Assembly (NCBI GenBank): GCA_019636445.1
Contig: JAHBXO010000008.1
Coordinates: 117,719 to 181,718, forward strand
Direction of reading: 5' to 3'
Source: Gemmataceae bacterium
GTDB lineage: Bacteria > Planctomycetota > Planctomycetia > Gemmatales > Gemmataceae
DNA length: 64,000 nt
Positions 1 to 9,378 of this stretch are shown piece by piece. Every line of letters begins with the position of its first letter. Within the stretch, counting starts at the first letter, position 1. The translations under genes and the position numbers were made by a program. The notes under the pieces were generated by a model. The model was not told where the DNA came from and did no database searches. It saw nothing but the letters and a program-made list of their open reading frames with translations.

Positions 1-663
1 GCCGATGATGCCGACGAGCGTAAACAAGCTTCCGAAGAGTGTGTAGAGGACGAACTTGCGGGCCGCGTCGCGTCGCGCGCCGCCGGTGCCCCACTGGCCG
101 ATCAGGAAGTACGAAGGCACGAGAGTGAGTTCGAAGAAGATGTAGAACAAGACGATGTCGAAGGAGGCGAACGCGCCGCCGACGGCCGACTGGAGCGCGA
201 ACAGCCATGCGTAGAACGATGCCGGCCGTTCGTGAATCGTGCCCCACCCCACGAGCACGGCGAAGAAGAACATCAGGCTCGTCAGGCCCAGCAACAGGAT
301 GTTCAGGCCATCCAGACCAACGAAGAATTGGACGGCCGGGGCCGAGACGCCGTCCGGCGCGAGCGACATCAGGATCCAGTTGGTCCCGTAGGTAAAGACG
401 TCCGAGTTCGTCGCGCTGCCGGGGTCGCCCGGCACGATCTTGGGTTGAAACTGGAAGGAGAGCATGGTTTCGTGTTGGACGAAACCGGCATAGAGCACGA
501 AGAGGGCGACGGTGAGCAGGACGTGCGTCGCGGAGGCCACGATAGCCGTGCGTCGTGCGGCCGCCGGACCCGCTCGCCCCGCCAGCAGGACGATCGCGGC
601 GGCTCCCAGCGGTGCGAACAGCACCGCGAGGAGGAGCGATCCGAGAAGAAAGTTCATCGTCAT
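1..663 (-). CDS. nuoM: NADH-quinone oxidoreductase subunit M, N-terminal part (runs off left edge)
   Basis: Proton-pumping antiporter-like membrane subunit of complex I. Only the first 221 codons are in the window; the gene continues past base 1. The start is ATG at 663-661, with a second in-frame ATG at 657, 19 bases after nuoL stops. The protein begins MTMNFLLGSLL, with a first membrane helix at about residues 3-27 and another at about 38-58. The family motif VGLDGLN is followed by a helix, and further on come FYIFFELTLVPSYFLIG and KFVLYTLFGSL. A hydrophilic stretch of about 40 residues before VGLDGLN is somewhat longer than in standard NuoM. It is the last visible gene of the first nuo operon; nuoN is expected next, outside the window. 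Confidence 0.93.
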   Translation of the reverse strand, partial: MTMNFLLGSLLLAVLFAPLGAAAIVLLAGRAGPAAARRTAIVASATHVLLTVALFVLYAGFVQHETMLSFQFQPKIVPGDPGSATNSDVFTYGTNWILMSLAPDGVSAPAVQFFVGLDGLNILLLGLTSLMFFFAVLVGWGTIHERPASFYAWLFALQSAVGGAFASFDIVLFYIFFELTLVPSYFLIGQWGTGGARRDAARKFVLYTLFGSLFTLVGIIG

Positions 664-682
664 GGCGGGGCCGGTTGCGGGA

Positions 683-2705
<2,023 letters not shown>

Positions 2706-2713
<8 letters not shown>

Positions 2714-3122
2714 CGGCTGCCTCCTGGGGTTTCTTGCCGGCCACCGGCAGTTTCGGATCGTCGGCCAATTCCGGCAGGGAGGCGGGCAGCCGTTCGGGGT
2801 CGATCGTCGCCGGCACCCCGGTCTCGCGGAGCGACTGCCATACGGTGGCGTCCAAGGATTTCGAACGCCGGTAGAGGGCGATGAACAACGCCATCGCCAG
2901 CCCCGCTTCGCACGCGGCCACTGCGACCACGAAGAGTGCGAACGACTGCCCCGAAAGGTTCGCGTGGAAACGCGAGAACGCCAACAGGTTGATGACCACG
3001 CCCTGCAGCATCAGTTCCGCGGACAGGAACATGGTGATGAGGTTTCGCCGCGTGAGGAACCCCACGAGACCCAACGCGAACAGGACGGCCGCGACCGCCA
3101 GATAGTGCCACACCGAGATCAC
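2706..3122 (-). CDS. nuoK: NADH-quinone oxidoreductase subunit K
   Basis: Small three-helix membrane subunit of complex I (E channel). The first 90 or so residues are typical: helix 1 at about 5-23, then RRNLITMFLSAELMLQGVV with the conserved Glu, then FVVAVAACEAGLAMALFIAL with the second conserved Glu. The protein is 138 aa, whereas most NuoK are about 100. The extra 40 or so residues form a hydrophilic, proline-rich C-terminal tail ending in KKPQEAAGV. The start overlaps the nuoJ stop by 4 bases (ATGA), and its own end overlaps nuoL. The tail is visible; its function is unknown. Confidence 0.96.
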
Positions 3123-4243
3123 GCCGGGGCCCCCTTCCGGCCTGCGATCACCACCGCGCCGATCGTGGCCACGAGCAGGATCGTCCCGGCCAGTTCAACG
3201 GCGAGCAGGTAGTCGGTGTAGAGCGCATAACCGAGGCTCGCGACATTTCGGGCCGGAAGCTCGCCCCGCGCCGCCAGCAACACTGTCGACTCTCGCAGCG
3301 CCGCCAGTTCCTTCGTCGCAGCCGCCAGTTCCTCGGCGGTCGCGGTGGGCTTGACCGACAGGTTTTCAACGGCGTCGAACGTCGCCCGAGCCTGGGTCCG
3401 CAGTTCCTCCGCGTTCTTGCGGATCGAAACGGAATTCGGATCGACGAGCAGGGACAGGCGTTCGGGAATCGAGCGATCGGCACCCAGGGTCTTGTCTTCG
3501 ACCGTTGCGAGTGGAAAACCGAGCCGGTCCGCGAACGCGTCCCGCAGGCCGCGAGTCTTCTCGTGGAGTTCGTCCTTCGTCTTCGCCGTCGCGGCCTCGC
3601 GCAATTGTTCGCCGAGTGCGAGCAGCGCCGCGCGATCCTCCGCCGTCAGCGGTCGTGCCGGCAGCGGCAGCGTTGGCTGCCCAGCGTCCGCTGCCGCCGT
3701 CGGGCTACCGAGGTACAAGGCGAACAGTACCAGACCGAGGAAGGCGAACCCCGCCAGGCTGCCGAGCATCGGCTCGCGGGAACGGTCGTTTTCGTCCGAG
3801 GATCCGCTCGATTGCGAGAGCATCAGCACGAACAGAAACGTGACGATGATCGCCCCGGCGTAAATGACGATCGTCGCCGCCATCAGGAACGGCGCGGCGA
3901 GCAACAGGAACAGCCCGCAGACGGAAACGATGACGAACGCGAACGCGATCGCACCGCGGGCCGGATTCCGCTGGGTGACGAACACCGTCGCGAAGAAACA
4001 CGCCCCGCCCGCAAAGAGCCAGAACAGGATTTGCTCGACCGTGCCTTTTGCCGGATCGCCGAACTGTCGAAGCGTCCAAGAGACGAGCACGACAGCGGAG
4101 GCGATGGCGGCGAACACGCCGAACGCGATCGAACGTCCCTTCGGCTTGGGCAGCAGCGAAAAAATCGCCAGCGCGCCGAGCACTGCCGCGGCGGCCAGTT
4201 GGCCGACGGCGTTCCCGGATGTCGTGGCGGCAAGAAGATTCAT
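3119..4243 (-). CDS. nuoJ: NADH-quinone oxidoreductase subunit J with large extra segments
   Basis: Complex I membrane subunit J, but 374 aa instead of the usual 160-200. Residues 1-67 carry two extra predicted helices (about 15-30 and 39-58). The canonical core begins near residue 70 (EQILFWLFAGGACFFATVFV) and includes TIVIYAGAIIVTFLFVLML at about 124-142. After a fourth core helix (about 161-179) there is an inserted hydrophilic, helical-looking segment at about 181-335, rich in Ala, Glu, Leu and Arg. The usual final helix follows (DYLLAVELAGTILLVATIGA). The divergent paralogue NuoJ2 (182 aa) has no such insert. The reading frame is open throughout and overlaps nuoK, so the insert is not a frameshift artefact. 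Confidence 0.93.
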   Translation of the reverse strand: MNLLAATTSGNAVGQLAAAAVLGALAIFSLLPKPKGRSIAFGVFAAIASAVVLVSWTLRQFGDPAKGTVEQILFWLFAGGACFFATVFVTQRNPARGAIAFAFVIVSVCGLFLLLAAPFLMAATIVIYAGAIIVTFLFVLMLSQSSGSSDENDRSREPMLGSLAGFAFLGLVLFALYLGSPTAAADAGQPTLPLPARPLTAEDRAALLALGEQLREAATAKTKDELHEKTRGLRDAFADRLGFPLATVEDKTLGADRSIPERLSLLVDPNSVSIRKNAEELRTQARATFDAVENLSVKPTATAEELAAATKELAALRESTVLLAARGELPARNVASLGYALYTDYLLAVELAGTILLVATIGAVVIAGRKGAPA

Positions 4244-4308
4244 ATCTGGCTCGTGTAAAGATTCACAAGCAACGCGGGGGAGTTATACGACTGCGACCGC
4301 CTGTTGTC

Positions 4309-4872
4309 TTACGCACCCGGCGGCGGCTCCGACGCCGGGCCCAGCGCCCCAGCCCGTGTCCGCACCGGGTCCGTCCCGGCTTTCGTCGTCACGTCGAAGA
4401 CACTCAAGAGCTTTTCCTTGTCGAAGATCATCTGTTCGCGGCTCAGGCCGGTGAGGTCGTAGAGCGTCGTCAGCTCGATCGCGTCCACGGGGCAGGCTTC
4501 CTCGCACATGCCGCAGTAGATGCAACGGAGTTCGTCGATGACGAACGTCTCGGGATATTTTTCGCGATCCTTCCACGTCGCCGGGGCCGGGGCCGCGACG
4601 ATGTCGATACAGTGCGCCGGGCACGCCGTCGCGCACATGTAGCAGGCGACGCACTTCGTGCGGCCTTCGTGATCGCGGTTCAGTCGATGCACGCCGCGAT
4701 AGTTGCCGGGCAGTTTCGGCTCCTGCTCCGGGTACTGCTCGGTCAGCGTCGGTTTGAACATGTGGCCGACGGTGGTGCGCAACCCGTCCGCAATGGCGGG
4801 GAGGTAGAGCTGCCCGAGGAGTCCGAGCTTCGGCTCCTGCAGCCACACCACGTCTTTTTCGGCGATCGGCAT
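4309..4872 (-). CDS. nuoI: NADH-quinone oxidoreductase subunit I (two 4Fe-4S ferredoxin-like)
   Basis: Electron-carrying subunit of the peripheral arm, holding clusters N6a and N6b. It is 187 aa. Two CxxCxxCxxxC motifs are visible: CVACYMCATACPAHC and CIYCGMCEEACPVDA. The start MPIAEKDVVW at 4872 is chosen because the frame stays open far upstream through a repeat element (4898-5099) and into the nuoH antisense frame, which would give an artefactual fusion. The C-terminal 40 residues after the second cluster are a variable tail ending EPPPGA. It follows nuoH after a 239-base gap filled mainly by that repeat, and precedes nuoJ by 65 bases. Confidence 0.95.
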   Translation of the reverse strand: MPIAEKDVVWLQEPKLGLLGQLYLPAIADGLRTTVGHMFKPTLTEQYPEQEPKLPGNYRGVHRLNRDHEGRTKCVACYMCATACPAHCIDIVAAPAPATWKDREKYPETFVIDELRCIYCGMCEEACPVDAIELTTLYDLTGLSREQMIFDKEKLLSVFDVTTKAGTDPVRTRAGALGPASEPPPGA

Positions 4873-4897
4873 ACTGGTACCGCCACTTAGCGTCTTC

Positions 4898-5099
4898 GCC
4901 CCGGAGGGGCGCTCGAATGTAGCCACAGGTGGAGCGAAGCCCAACCCGTGGATGTCGTCGGCCACCGCATCGCCCCGGAGGGGCGAAGGGGCGCACCATC
5001 GTCCATCTGCCCCTAACGGGGCAGAAAGACCATCACAACTCGACCACGGGTTCCGCTTCGCTCCACCCGTGGCTACAATCCCCGGCCCCATCCGGGGCC
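4898..5099. repeat. Composite six-hairpin palindromic element, copy 1
   Basis: Intergenic element of about 202 bases between nuoI and nuoH. Short perfect hairpins occur in this order: GCCCCGGAGGGGC (4898-4910); a 32-base module starting TAGCCAC and ending AACCCGTGG (4920-4951); GCCCCGGAGGGGC again (4972-4984); CTGCCCCTAACGGGGCAG (5007-5024); the inverse 32-base module starting CCACGGGTTCCGCTTCGCTC (5044-5075); and GGCCCCATCCGGGGCC (5084-5099). The two 32-base modules are near reverse complements, so the whole element is one large imperfect palindrome. A second copy with the same order of parts is at 22833-23036. There is no coding signal of its own, although long open frames pass through it. 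Confidence 0.9.
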
Positions 5100-5111
5100 G
5101 AGAACGAAAAC

Positions 5112-6350
5112 CTAAACCACGCCCGCTGGCAACCCGGGCGGCAGCTTCGTCACCTTCCGTTTCGGAGCCGTCACATTGCCGCCCGTCACCACCCCCCAGA
5201 ATCCGGCGCCGACGAACAACCCCACGTTCGCCACCGTCATGCTCCACAAGGGCAGGGCGAACTGTAGGATCAACAGCGCGCCGACGAGGTTCAAGAGCGC
5301 GAGCGGAATCATCACCTTCCACGCGAGGCTCATCAGTTGGTCGAAGCGGAATCGCGGGATCGTCCAGCGGACGAGCAGGAACAGACCGATGAACGCGAAC
5401 ATCTTCGCCGCCAGCACCACCAGCTTCAGGACCACGCCGACGATCGACGTGTCGGCCGCACTCGTGACGCCGGGTAGGTGCCAACCACCGAAGAACAGGC
5501 AGCTCATCAGGAAGCTCGTCGTGATCATGTGGGCGTACTCGGCCAGCAGCAGCATGCCGAGCTTCAAGGACGAATATTCGGTGTGATAGCCGCCGACGAG
5601 TTCCTGTTCCGATTCCGGCAGGTCGAACGGCAGACGGTTGCACTCGGCGAAGACGCTGACGAGGAACAGCAGGAACGCGAGCGGCATCAGGAAGACGTTC
5701 CAGGTGCCGTTGATCTGCTGGTTGATGATCGTCTCGGGGTTCAGCGACCCGGCGAGCAGGACGACGCCGAGGATGCTCATGCCGAGCGGGATCTCGTAGC
5801 TGATGATCTGGGCCGACGACCGCAGCGAGCCTAGCAGGGCGTACTTGTTGTTGGCGCTCCACCCGGCGAGGATGACGCCGTACACGGCCAGCGAGCCGAC
5901 GGCGAACGTGTAGAGGATGCCGATGTCGAGGCCCGGCGCGATCGCGAAGCTGAATTGCTCCGAGTACGCCTGCTGGGCCGCCTCGTACTGTGCGAGCGGC
6001 GTCGAGCCTTCGACTTTGGCGGTCAGAGTGGGGGGCGGGGCGGGCACGGTGCCGCCGACCGGCACGACGGCAATGGCGAGCATGGCCGTGCCGAACGCCA
6101 CCATCGGCGCGAGCAGGAAGAAGACCTTGTCCACGTGCGCCGGGATGACGTCCTCCTTGAGGAACATCTTCCCGCCGTCGACGATCGGCTGGAGCAGGCC
6201 CCACGGCCCGACGCGGTTCGGCCCGAGCCGGTCCTGCACCCACGCCGCGACCTTTCGCTCGGCGAGGATCAGGTACGCGACGGTACCGAGCACGACGGCG
6301 ACCACGCCGCCGATGATGAGGGCCGTAAACAGGGGATTGAACGTCGGCAT
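5112..6350 (-). CDS. nuoH: NADH-quinone oxidoreductase subunit H
   Basis: Eight-helix membrane subunit that forms much of the quinone chamber. It is 412 aa. Motifs seen: AERKVAAWVQDRLGPNRVGP, LLQPIVDGGKMFLKED, GWSANNKYALLGSLRSSAQ, ISYEIPLG, and RLPFDLPESEQELVGGYHTEY with the conserved acidic cluster. An unusual hydrophilic loop of roughly 45 residues (about 103-147, Pro- and Ala-rich) follows the second helix. The start MPTFNPLF at 6350 is preferred over an ATA/ATG extension to 6425, because the extra 25 residues are translated from the inverted repeat upstream. A paralogue lies at 16422-17600. Confidence 0.95.
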   Translation of the reverse strand: MPTFNPLFTALIIGGVVAVVLGTVAYLILAERKVAAWVQDRLGPNRVGPWGLLQPIVDGGKMFLKEDVIPAHVDKVFFLLAPMVAFGTAMLAIAVVPVGGTVPAPPPTLTAKVEGSTPLAQYEAAQQAYSEQFSFAIAPGLDIGILYTFAVGSLAVYGVILAGWSANNKYALLGSLRSSAQIISYEIPLGMSILGVVLLAGSLNPETIINQQINGTWNVFLMPLAFLLFLVSVFAECNRLPFDLPESEQELVGGYHTEYSSLKLGMLLLAEYAHMITTSFLMSCLFFGGWHLPGVTSAADTSIVGVVLKLVVLAAKMFAFIGLFLLVRWTIPRFRFDQLMSLAWKVMIPLALLNLVGALLILQFALPLWSMTVANVGLFVGAGFWGVVTGGNVTAPKRKVTKLPPGLPAGVV

Positions 6351-6362
6351 CAGAAAACCCAG

Positions 6363-6445
6363 AGTGTCAGTTGCCAGTGTCGGTGTCAGGAAATCCGTTT
6401 TCTGGATCTTCTCTTGGCTAATCACAAGCCACTGACACTGACACT
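6363..6445. repeat. AGTGTCAG inverted-repeat element between nuoG and nuoH
   Basis: The nuoG-nuoH gap is nearly filled by an imperfect inverted repeat. The left arm, from 6363, begins AGTGTCAGTTGCCAGTGTC and continues GGTGTCAG. The right arm (6428-6445) reads GCCACTGACACTGACACT, whose reverse complement starts with the same AGTGTCAGT. Between the arms is lower-GC sequence. It has the arm-loop-arm layout of the other intergenic repeats in this operon but a different sequence. Only one copy is present in the window, so its status as a repeated family is inference. Confidence 0.6.
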
Positions 6446-6447
6446 AT

Positions 6448-8148
6448 TCAAACCGTCGCCAGTTCCATCCGCTTACCGGCCGACGGTTTCAGCTCGGCCA
6501 GCGCCGCGTACTCCGGCAGCGCCTTGGCCAGATCCTTGCGGACGGTGGCGACGGTCGCCAGCCCTTTGCGGTTCCCCAGGTCGAACGCCAGTTGCAGCTC
6601 GCCACGCGCCTCGACCGGCGGTTTCGCGGCGCGGGGGAACGGCTGCACGTATCCGGCGTGATTCACGAACGTGCCGTCCTTCTCGAACGCCGCCGTCGCC
6701 GGGAGGACAAACGCCGCGGCCTCGGCGAGCTTCGTCAGGAAGAAGTCCTGCACCACCAGCAGCGCCGGCGGCGAGTGCGGCGCCTTCACGGCGTCGTTCA
6801 CCCACTCGGCATTCGGATAGCCGCCGGCGAACCAGACCGCCGCGAGCGAACCGAACTCCGGCAGCACCGCCGAGAACGGAATCACTTCGCCTTGGAGTTT
6901 CGCGAGCACCGCCTCGACACCCTTGCGGTTCGGGCACTTCTCGGCGCGGATCGTGAATTTCGCCGGCGTGACCGGGTTGCCCTTCACGTCCTTCGGGTAG
7001 CTGTCGTCCTCGCCGACGACCGGCACCGGGCCGAGCACGAGGCGAACGAACGGGGACATCTTCTTGAACGCCGAGCCGGTGGCGAACGCCTCTTCCACCG
7101 TCAGGAACGGCGAGAGCACGACGACGACGCGCTTCGGGCTCATCAGCACCGCTTCGTCGATGGCGTACTTGAGCTTCGGAAGCAGATCCGTCCATGCCGC
7201 CGGCTTCCACGCGCCAGCGTCCTTCACCAGCGGCCGGACGACGCGCTCCGGCGAGCGGACGTAGTGGTAGCCCCAGCGCCCCTCGTCGCAGATCCAGTAG
7301 CCCTGGTTGTCGAGGTTTTCGCGGGCGCGGATCCGCTGGACCACGTCCTTGTTCACGTCGGTGTGGATGCTGCAGCCGGTGGAGCAGCCGGGGCAGACGT
7401 TATCGGCGGTCTTGAGGTACCAGACTCGCTGCGTGTAGAGGAAATCCTTGGAGCCGAGGGCGCCGACCGGGCAGAGGTCGACGACGTTGCCGGAGAGCTT
7501 GTTCTCGAGCGGCCGGCCAGGGAAGACGTCGATCTCCTCGTGGTGCCCGCGGCCGACGACTTGCAACTCGGCCGTGCCGGAGATCTCGCGGGTGAAGCGG
7601 ACGCAGCGGGTGCAGAGAATGCAGCGGTCGGTGAACAGCGTGATCTTGCTCGAAAGCTCGGGCTTGTTCGGCGGCGTGTTCTTCTCGTCGACGAGCCGGC
7701 TCTGTGAGCGGCCGAACTGGTACGAGTAGTCCTGGAGCTTGCACTCGCCGGCCTTGTCGCAGACGGGGCAGTCGAGCGGGTGGTTCAGCAGCAGGCCTTC
7801 GAGCGTGTCGGCCTGGCTCTTCTTCGCGCGGTCGCCCGGCTTGTAGGCCGCGTCGTACGCCAGTTTCGGCGTCTTCGGGTCGCGCTTCTCGTAATCCCCC
7901 GTGACGATCACGTCCCCGTCCTTCACCGGCGTCTGGCAGCCGGGGAAGACCTTCGGGATCATCGTCACCTTGCCGTCCTTCAGCGTGCCCATCTCGACGA
8001 GGCACATCCGGCACGAGGCGACGACCGACAGGCCCGGGTGGTAGCAGTAGTGCGGAACCAGCGTGCCCGCGAGTTCCGCGACCTGCACGCAGTTCAGCTT
8101 CTGGCTGCCGATCTCGACCGGCTTGTCGTTCACGTAAACGGTAGGCAT
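6448..8148 (-). CDS. nuoG: NADH-quinone oxidoreductase subunit G (short form)
   Basis: Iron-sulfur subunit of the electron-input arm. It is 566 aa, well short of the 780-900 aa of many NuoG, because the C-terminal molybdopterin-like part is reduced. Cluster ligands seen in order: a 2Fe-2S set (HYCYHPGLSVVASCRMCLVE and then GCQTP); an H-C-C-C set (HPLDCPVCDKAGECKLQDY); a 4Fe-4S set (DRCILCTRCVRF and VDLCPVGAL); and an N7-type set (CPGCSTGC followed by WICDEGR). The start MPTVYVNDKPVEIG at 8148 gives a standard N-terminus. The frame is open 29 codons further to 8235, but those codons are made of the palindromic element at 8175-8286. Confidence 0.95.
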   Translation of the reverse strand: MPTVYVNDKPVEIGSQKLNCVQVAELAGTLVPHYCYHPGLSVVASCRMCLVEMGTLKDGKVTMIPKVFPGCQTPVKDGDVIVTGDYEKRDPKTPKLAYDAAYKPGDRAKKSQADTLEGLLLNHPLDCPVCDKAGECKLQDYSYQFGRSQSRLVDEKNTPPNKPELSSKITLFTDRCILCTRCVRFTREISGTAELQVVGRGHHEEIDVFPGRPLENKLSGNVVDLCPVGALGSKDFLYTQRVWYLKTADNVCPGCSTGCSIHTDVNKDVVQRIRARENLDNQGYWICDEGRWGYHYVRSPERVVRPLVKDAGAWKPAAWTDLLPKLKYAIDEAVLMSPKRVVVVLSPFLTVEEAFATGSAFKKMSPFVRLVLGPVPVVGEDDSYPKDVKGNPVTPAKFTIRAEKCPNRKGVEAVLAKLQGEVIPFSAVLPEFGSLAAVWFAGGYPNAEWVNDAVKAPHSPPALLVVQDFFLTKLAEAAAFVLPATAAFEKDGTFVNHAGYVQPFPRAAKPPVEARGELQLAFDLGNRKGLATVATVRKDLAKALPEYAALAELKPSAGKRMELATV

Positions 8149-8174
8149 ATCGCCAAACTCGCCTCGGTTAGCCC

Positions 8175-8286
8175 GACTTCCGAAGTCCGGCTTCGACTTC
8201 GGAAGTCGAAGCGGGACCGGAACGTTTCGGGGCACAGGTTTTCCGTGTCGCCCGACCTCCGAAGTCGAAACCGGACTTCGGAGGTC
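8175..8286. repeat. Paired GACTTCCGAAGTC palindromic element, intergenic copy
   Basis: Two 33-base units face each other: 8175-8207 and its imperfect reverse complement at 8254-8286, with a 46-base spacer. Each unit consists of two 13-base palindromes (GACTTCCGAAGTC-type) joined by a 7-base CGGCTTC linker. It lies just upstream of the nuoG start, between nuoG and the preceding lipoprotein gene. The same paired unit occurs twice inside the gcvP coding sequence (55433-55511 and 56351-56430). The second unit here carries several substitutions (GACCTCC and GGAGGTC), which are compensatory within the palindrome. Confidence 0.92.
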
Positions 8287-8299
8287 AATCGCTTGCCAG

Positions 8300-8863
8300 C
8301 TACTTACCCAATCGTCGCTTCAATGTTGCGGCGTCCATCGTCTCGACGCCGTTGTTCGTCGCCACCCAGCCGCTCGATTCGAGCGCCTTCGCCTCGTAGG
8401 CCCAAATCTCCTCGCGGTTCTTCGCGGGGTTCAGCACGATCAGGCCTTCGTAGATCTTCCGCTCGATCTCGGGCGCCTCCTGCTTGAGCGCCGCCCGCGT
8501 CGTCTCCGCCGAGGGCATCCGGCCGCTGGCGCCGGAGGCATACTCGATGAAGGTGTGGATCATTTTCAGGTCGTTCGCGTCGACGGTCTTCTTCGCCGCC
8601 CCACGCACCGCCTGCACGGCCCCGGCGCCGCCACCGCCGGCGAGCGGTCCGGGATTCGCCACCACGCCGCCGCCCGGCCCCGGCACGACGGCCGGCATCG
8701 GCGGATCGATCGGCGGCGGTTCCAGCACCGGTAGCGCTGGATCGGACGGCGTCAGCATCACTTTGCCCGGCCCCGGTTCCAGCTTCGCGACTTCGGCCGG
8801 CTTCTCCTTCTTCTTGCAGCTGGCGATCGCGAGGGCCAACCCGATCAGGATGAACGCCCGCAT
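8300..8863 (-). CDS. Putative lipoprotein inside the nuo operon (paralogue 2)
   Basis: Protein of 187 aa with a lipoprotein signal peptide; the lipobox is LAIASC, with Cys at residue 16, followed by a lysine-rich KKKEKP. A Pro- and Gly-rich linker (about 35-80) leads to a globular region with AVQAVRGAAKKTVDANDLK, EGLIVLNP, EEIWAYEAKAL and a C-terminal LKRRLGK. The C-terminal half is clearly homologous to its upstream neighbour (8879-9364), so the two arose by duplication. No known domain was recognised. Position between nuoF and nuoG suggests co-expression with complex I. A role in it is only an inference, since a lipidated protein would sit on the outside of the inner membrane or in the outer membrane, away from NuoF and NuoG. 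Confidence 0.8.
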   Translation of the reverse strand: MRAFILIGLALAIASCKKKEKPAEVAKLEPGPGKVMLTPSDPALPVLEPPPIDPPMPAVVPGPGGGVVANPGPLAGGGGAGAVQAVRGAAKKTVDANDLKMIHTFIEYASGASGRMPSAETTRAALKQEAPEIERKIYEGLIVLNPAKNREEIWAYEAKALESSGWVATNNGVETMDAATLKRRLGK

Positions 8864-8878
8864 GGCCGCCCCTCCCGG

Positions 8879-9364
8879 TTAGTTGTTGGCCAGCAACTGC
8901 TTGACCTCATCCGCATTCGCACGGCGGGCATTCGCCGACGGGCCGGTCAACACGATCCCGCCGGCCTTGTCCGCGTCCACTTCATAGGCCCACAACCCGG
9001 ACTTATTCCTCGTACCGGTCAGGATGATGACCCCCTCGTCGATCTGCTTGCGGATATTCGCGCCATCGCCGGTCAGGGCCGCCTTGATCTCGCTGACCGT
9101 CGGCAACTTGCCATTGGTCAGTTCGAAGTCCAAGATGATGATCCCCAGTTGGGCCATATCGTGCTGGTTGACCACGCGCTTGGCCGCCTGCCGCACGTTC
9201 TGGACCGCGCCACCTCCCTGAATGTAGTTCGAGTTCCGCGGGTCGACGGCCGGTGCCGGCTCCGCCGGCGCCGGTTCTTCCTTCTTGGCGACCGGCTTCT
9301 CCTTCTTCTTGCAGCCCCCGGCGACGAGCGCCGTGCCGAGCACCAGCAGGATGAAGAATCGCAT
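8879..9364 (-). CDS. Putative lipoprotein inside the nuo operon (paralogue 1)
   Basis: Protein of 161 aa. The signal peptide MRFFILLVLGTALVAGGC carries a lipobox Cys at residue 18 and is followed by KKKEKP. The segment GGGAVQNVRQAAKRVVNQHD and the later EGVIILTG and SGLWAYEVDADKAGG match the downstream paralogue at 8300-8863 position by position. The start ATG at 9364 is 14 bases after the nuoF stop and just before the lipobox signal, so the longer frame reading back through nuoF was rejected. Function unknown; no enzyme motif is seen. Confidence 0.8.
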   Translation of the reverse strand: MRFFILLVLGTALVAGGCKKKEKPVAKKEEPAPAEPAPAVDPRNSNYIQGGGAVQNVRQAAKRVVNQHDMAQLGIIILDFELTNGKLPTVSEIKAALTGDGANIRKQIDEGVIILTGTRNKSGLWAYEVDADKAGGIVLTGPSANARRANADEVKQLLANN

Positions 9365-9378
9365 GGCCGCCCCTCCGG

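Noticed and set aside
4309..6243. A 644-codon open frame ending in NuoI
   Set aside because: Only the last 187 codons are NuoI-like. The rest reads nuoH out of frame and the composite repeat; high GC keeps the frame open.
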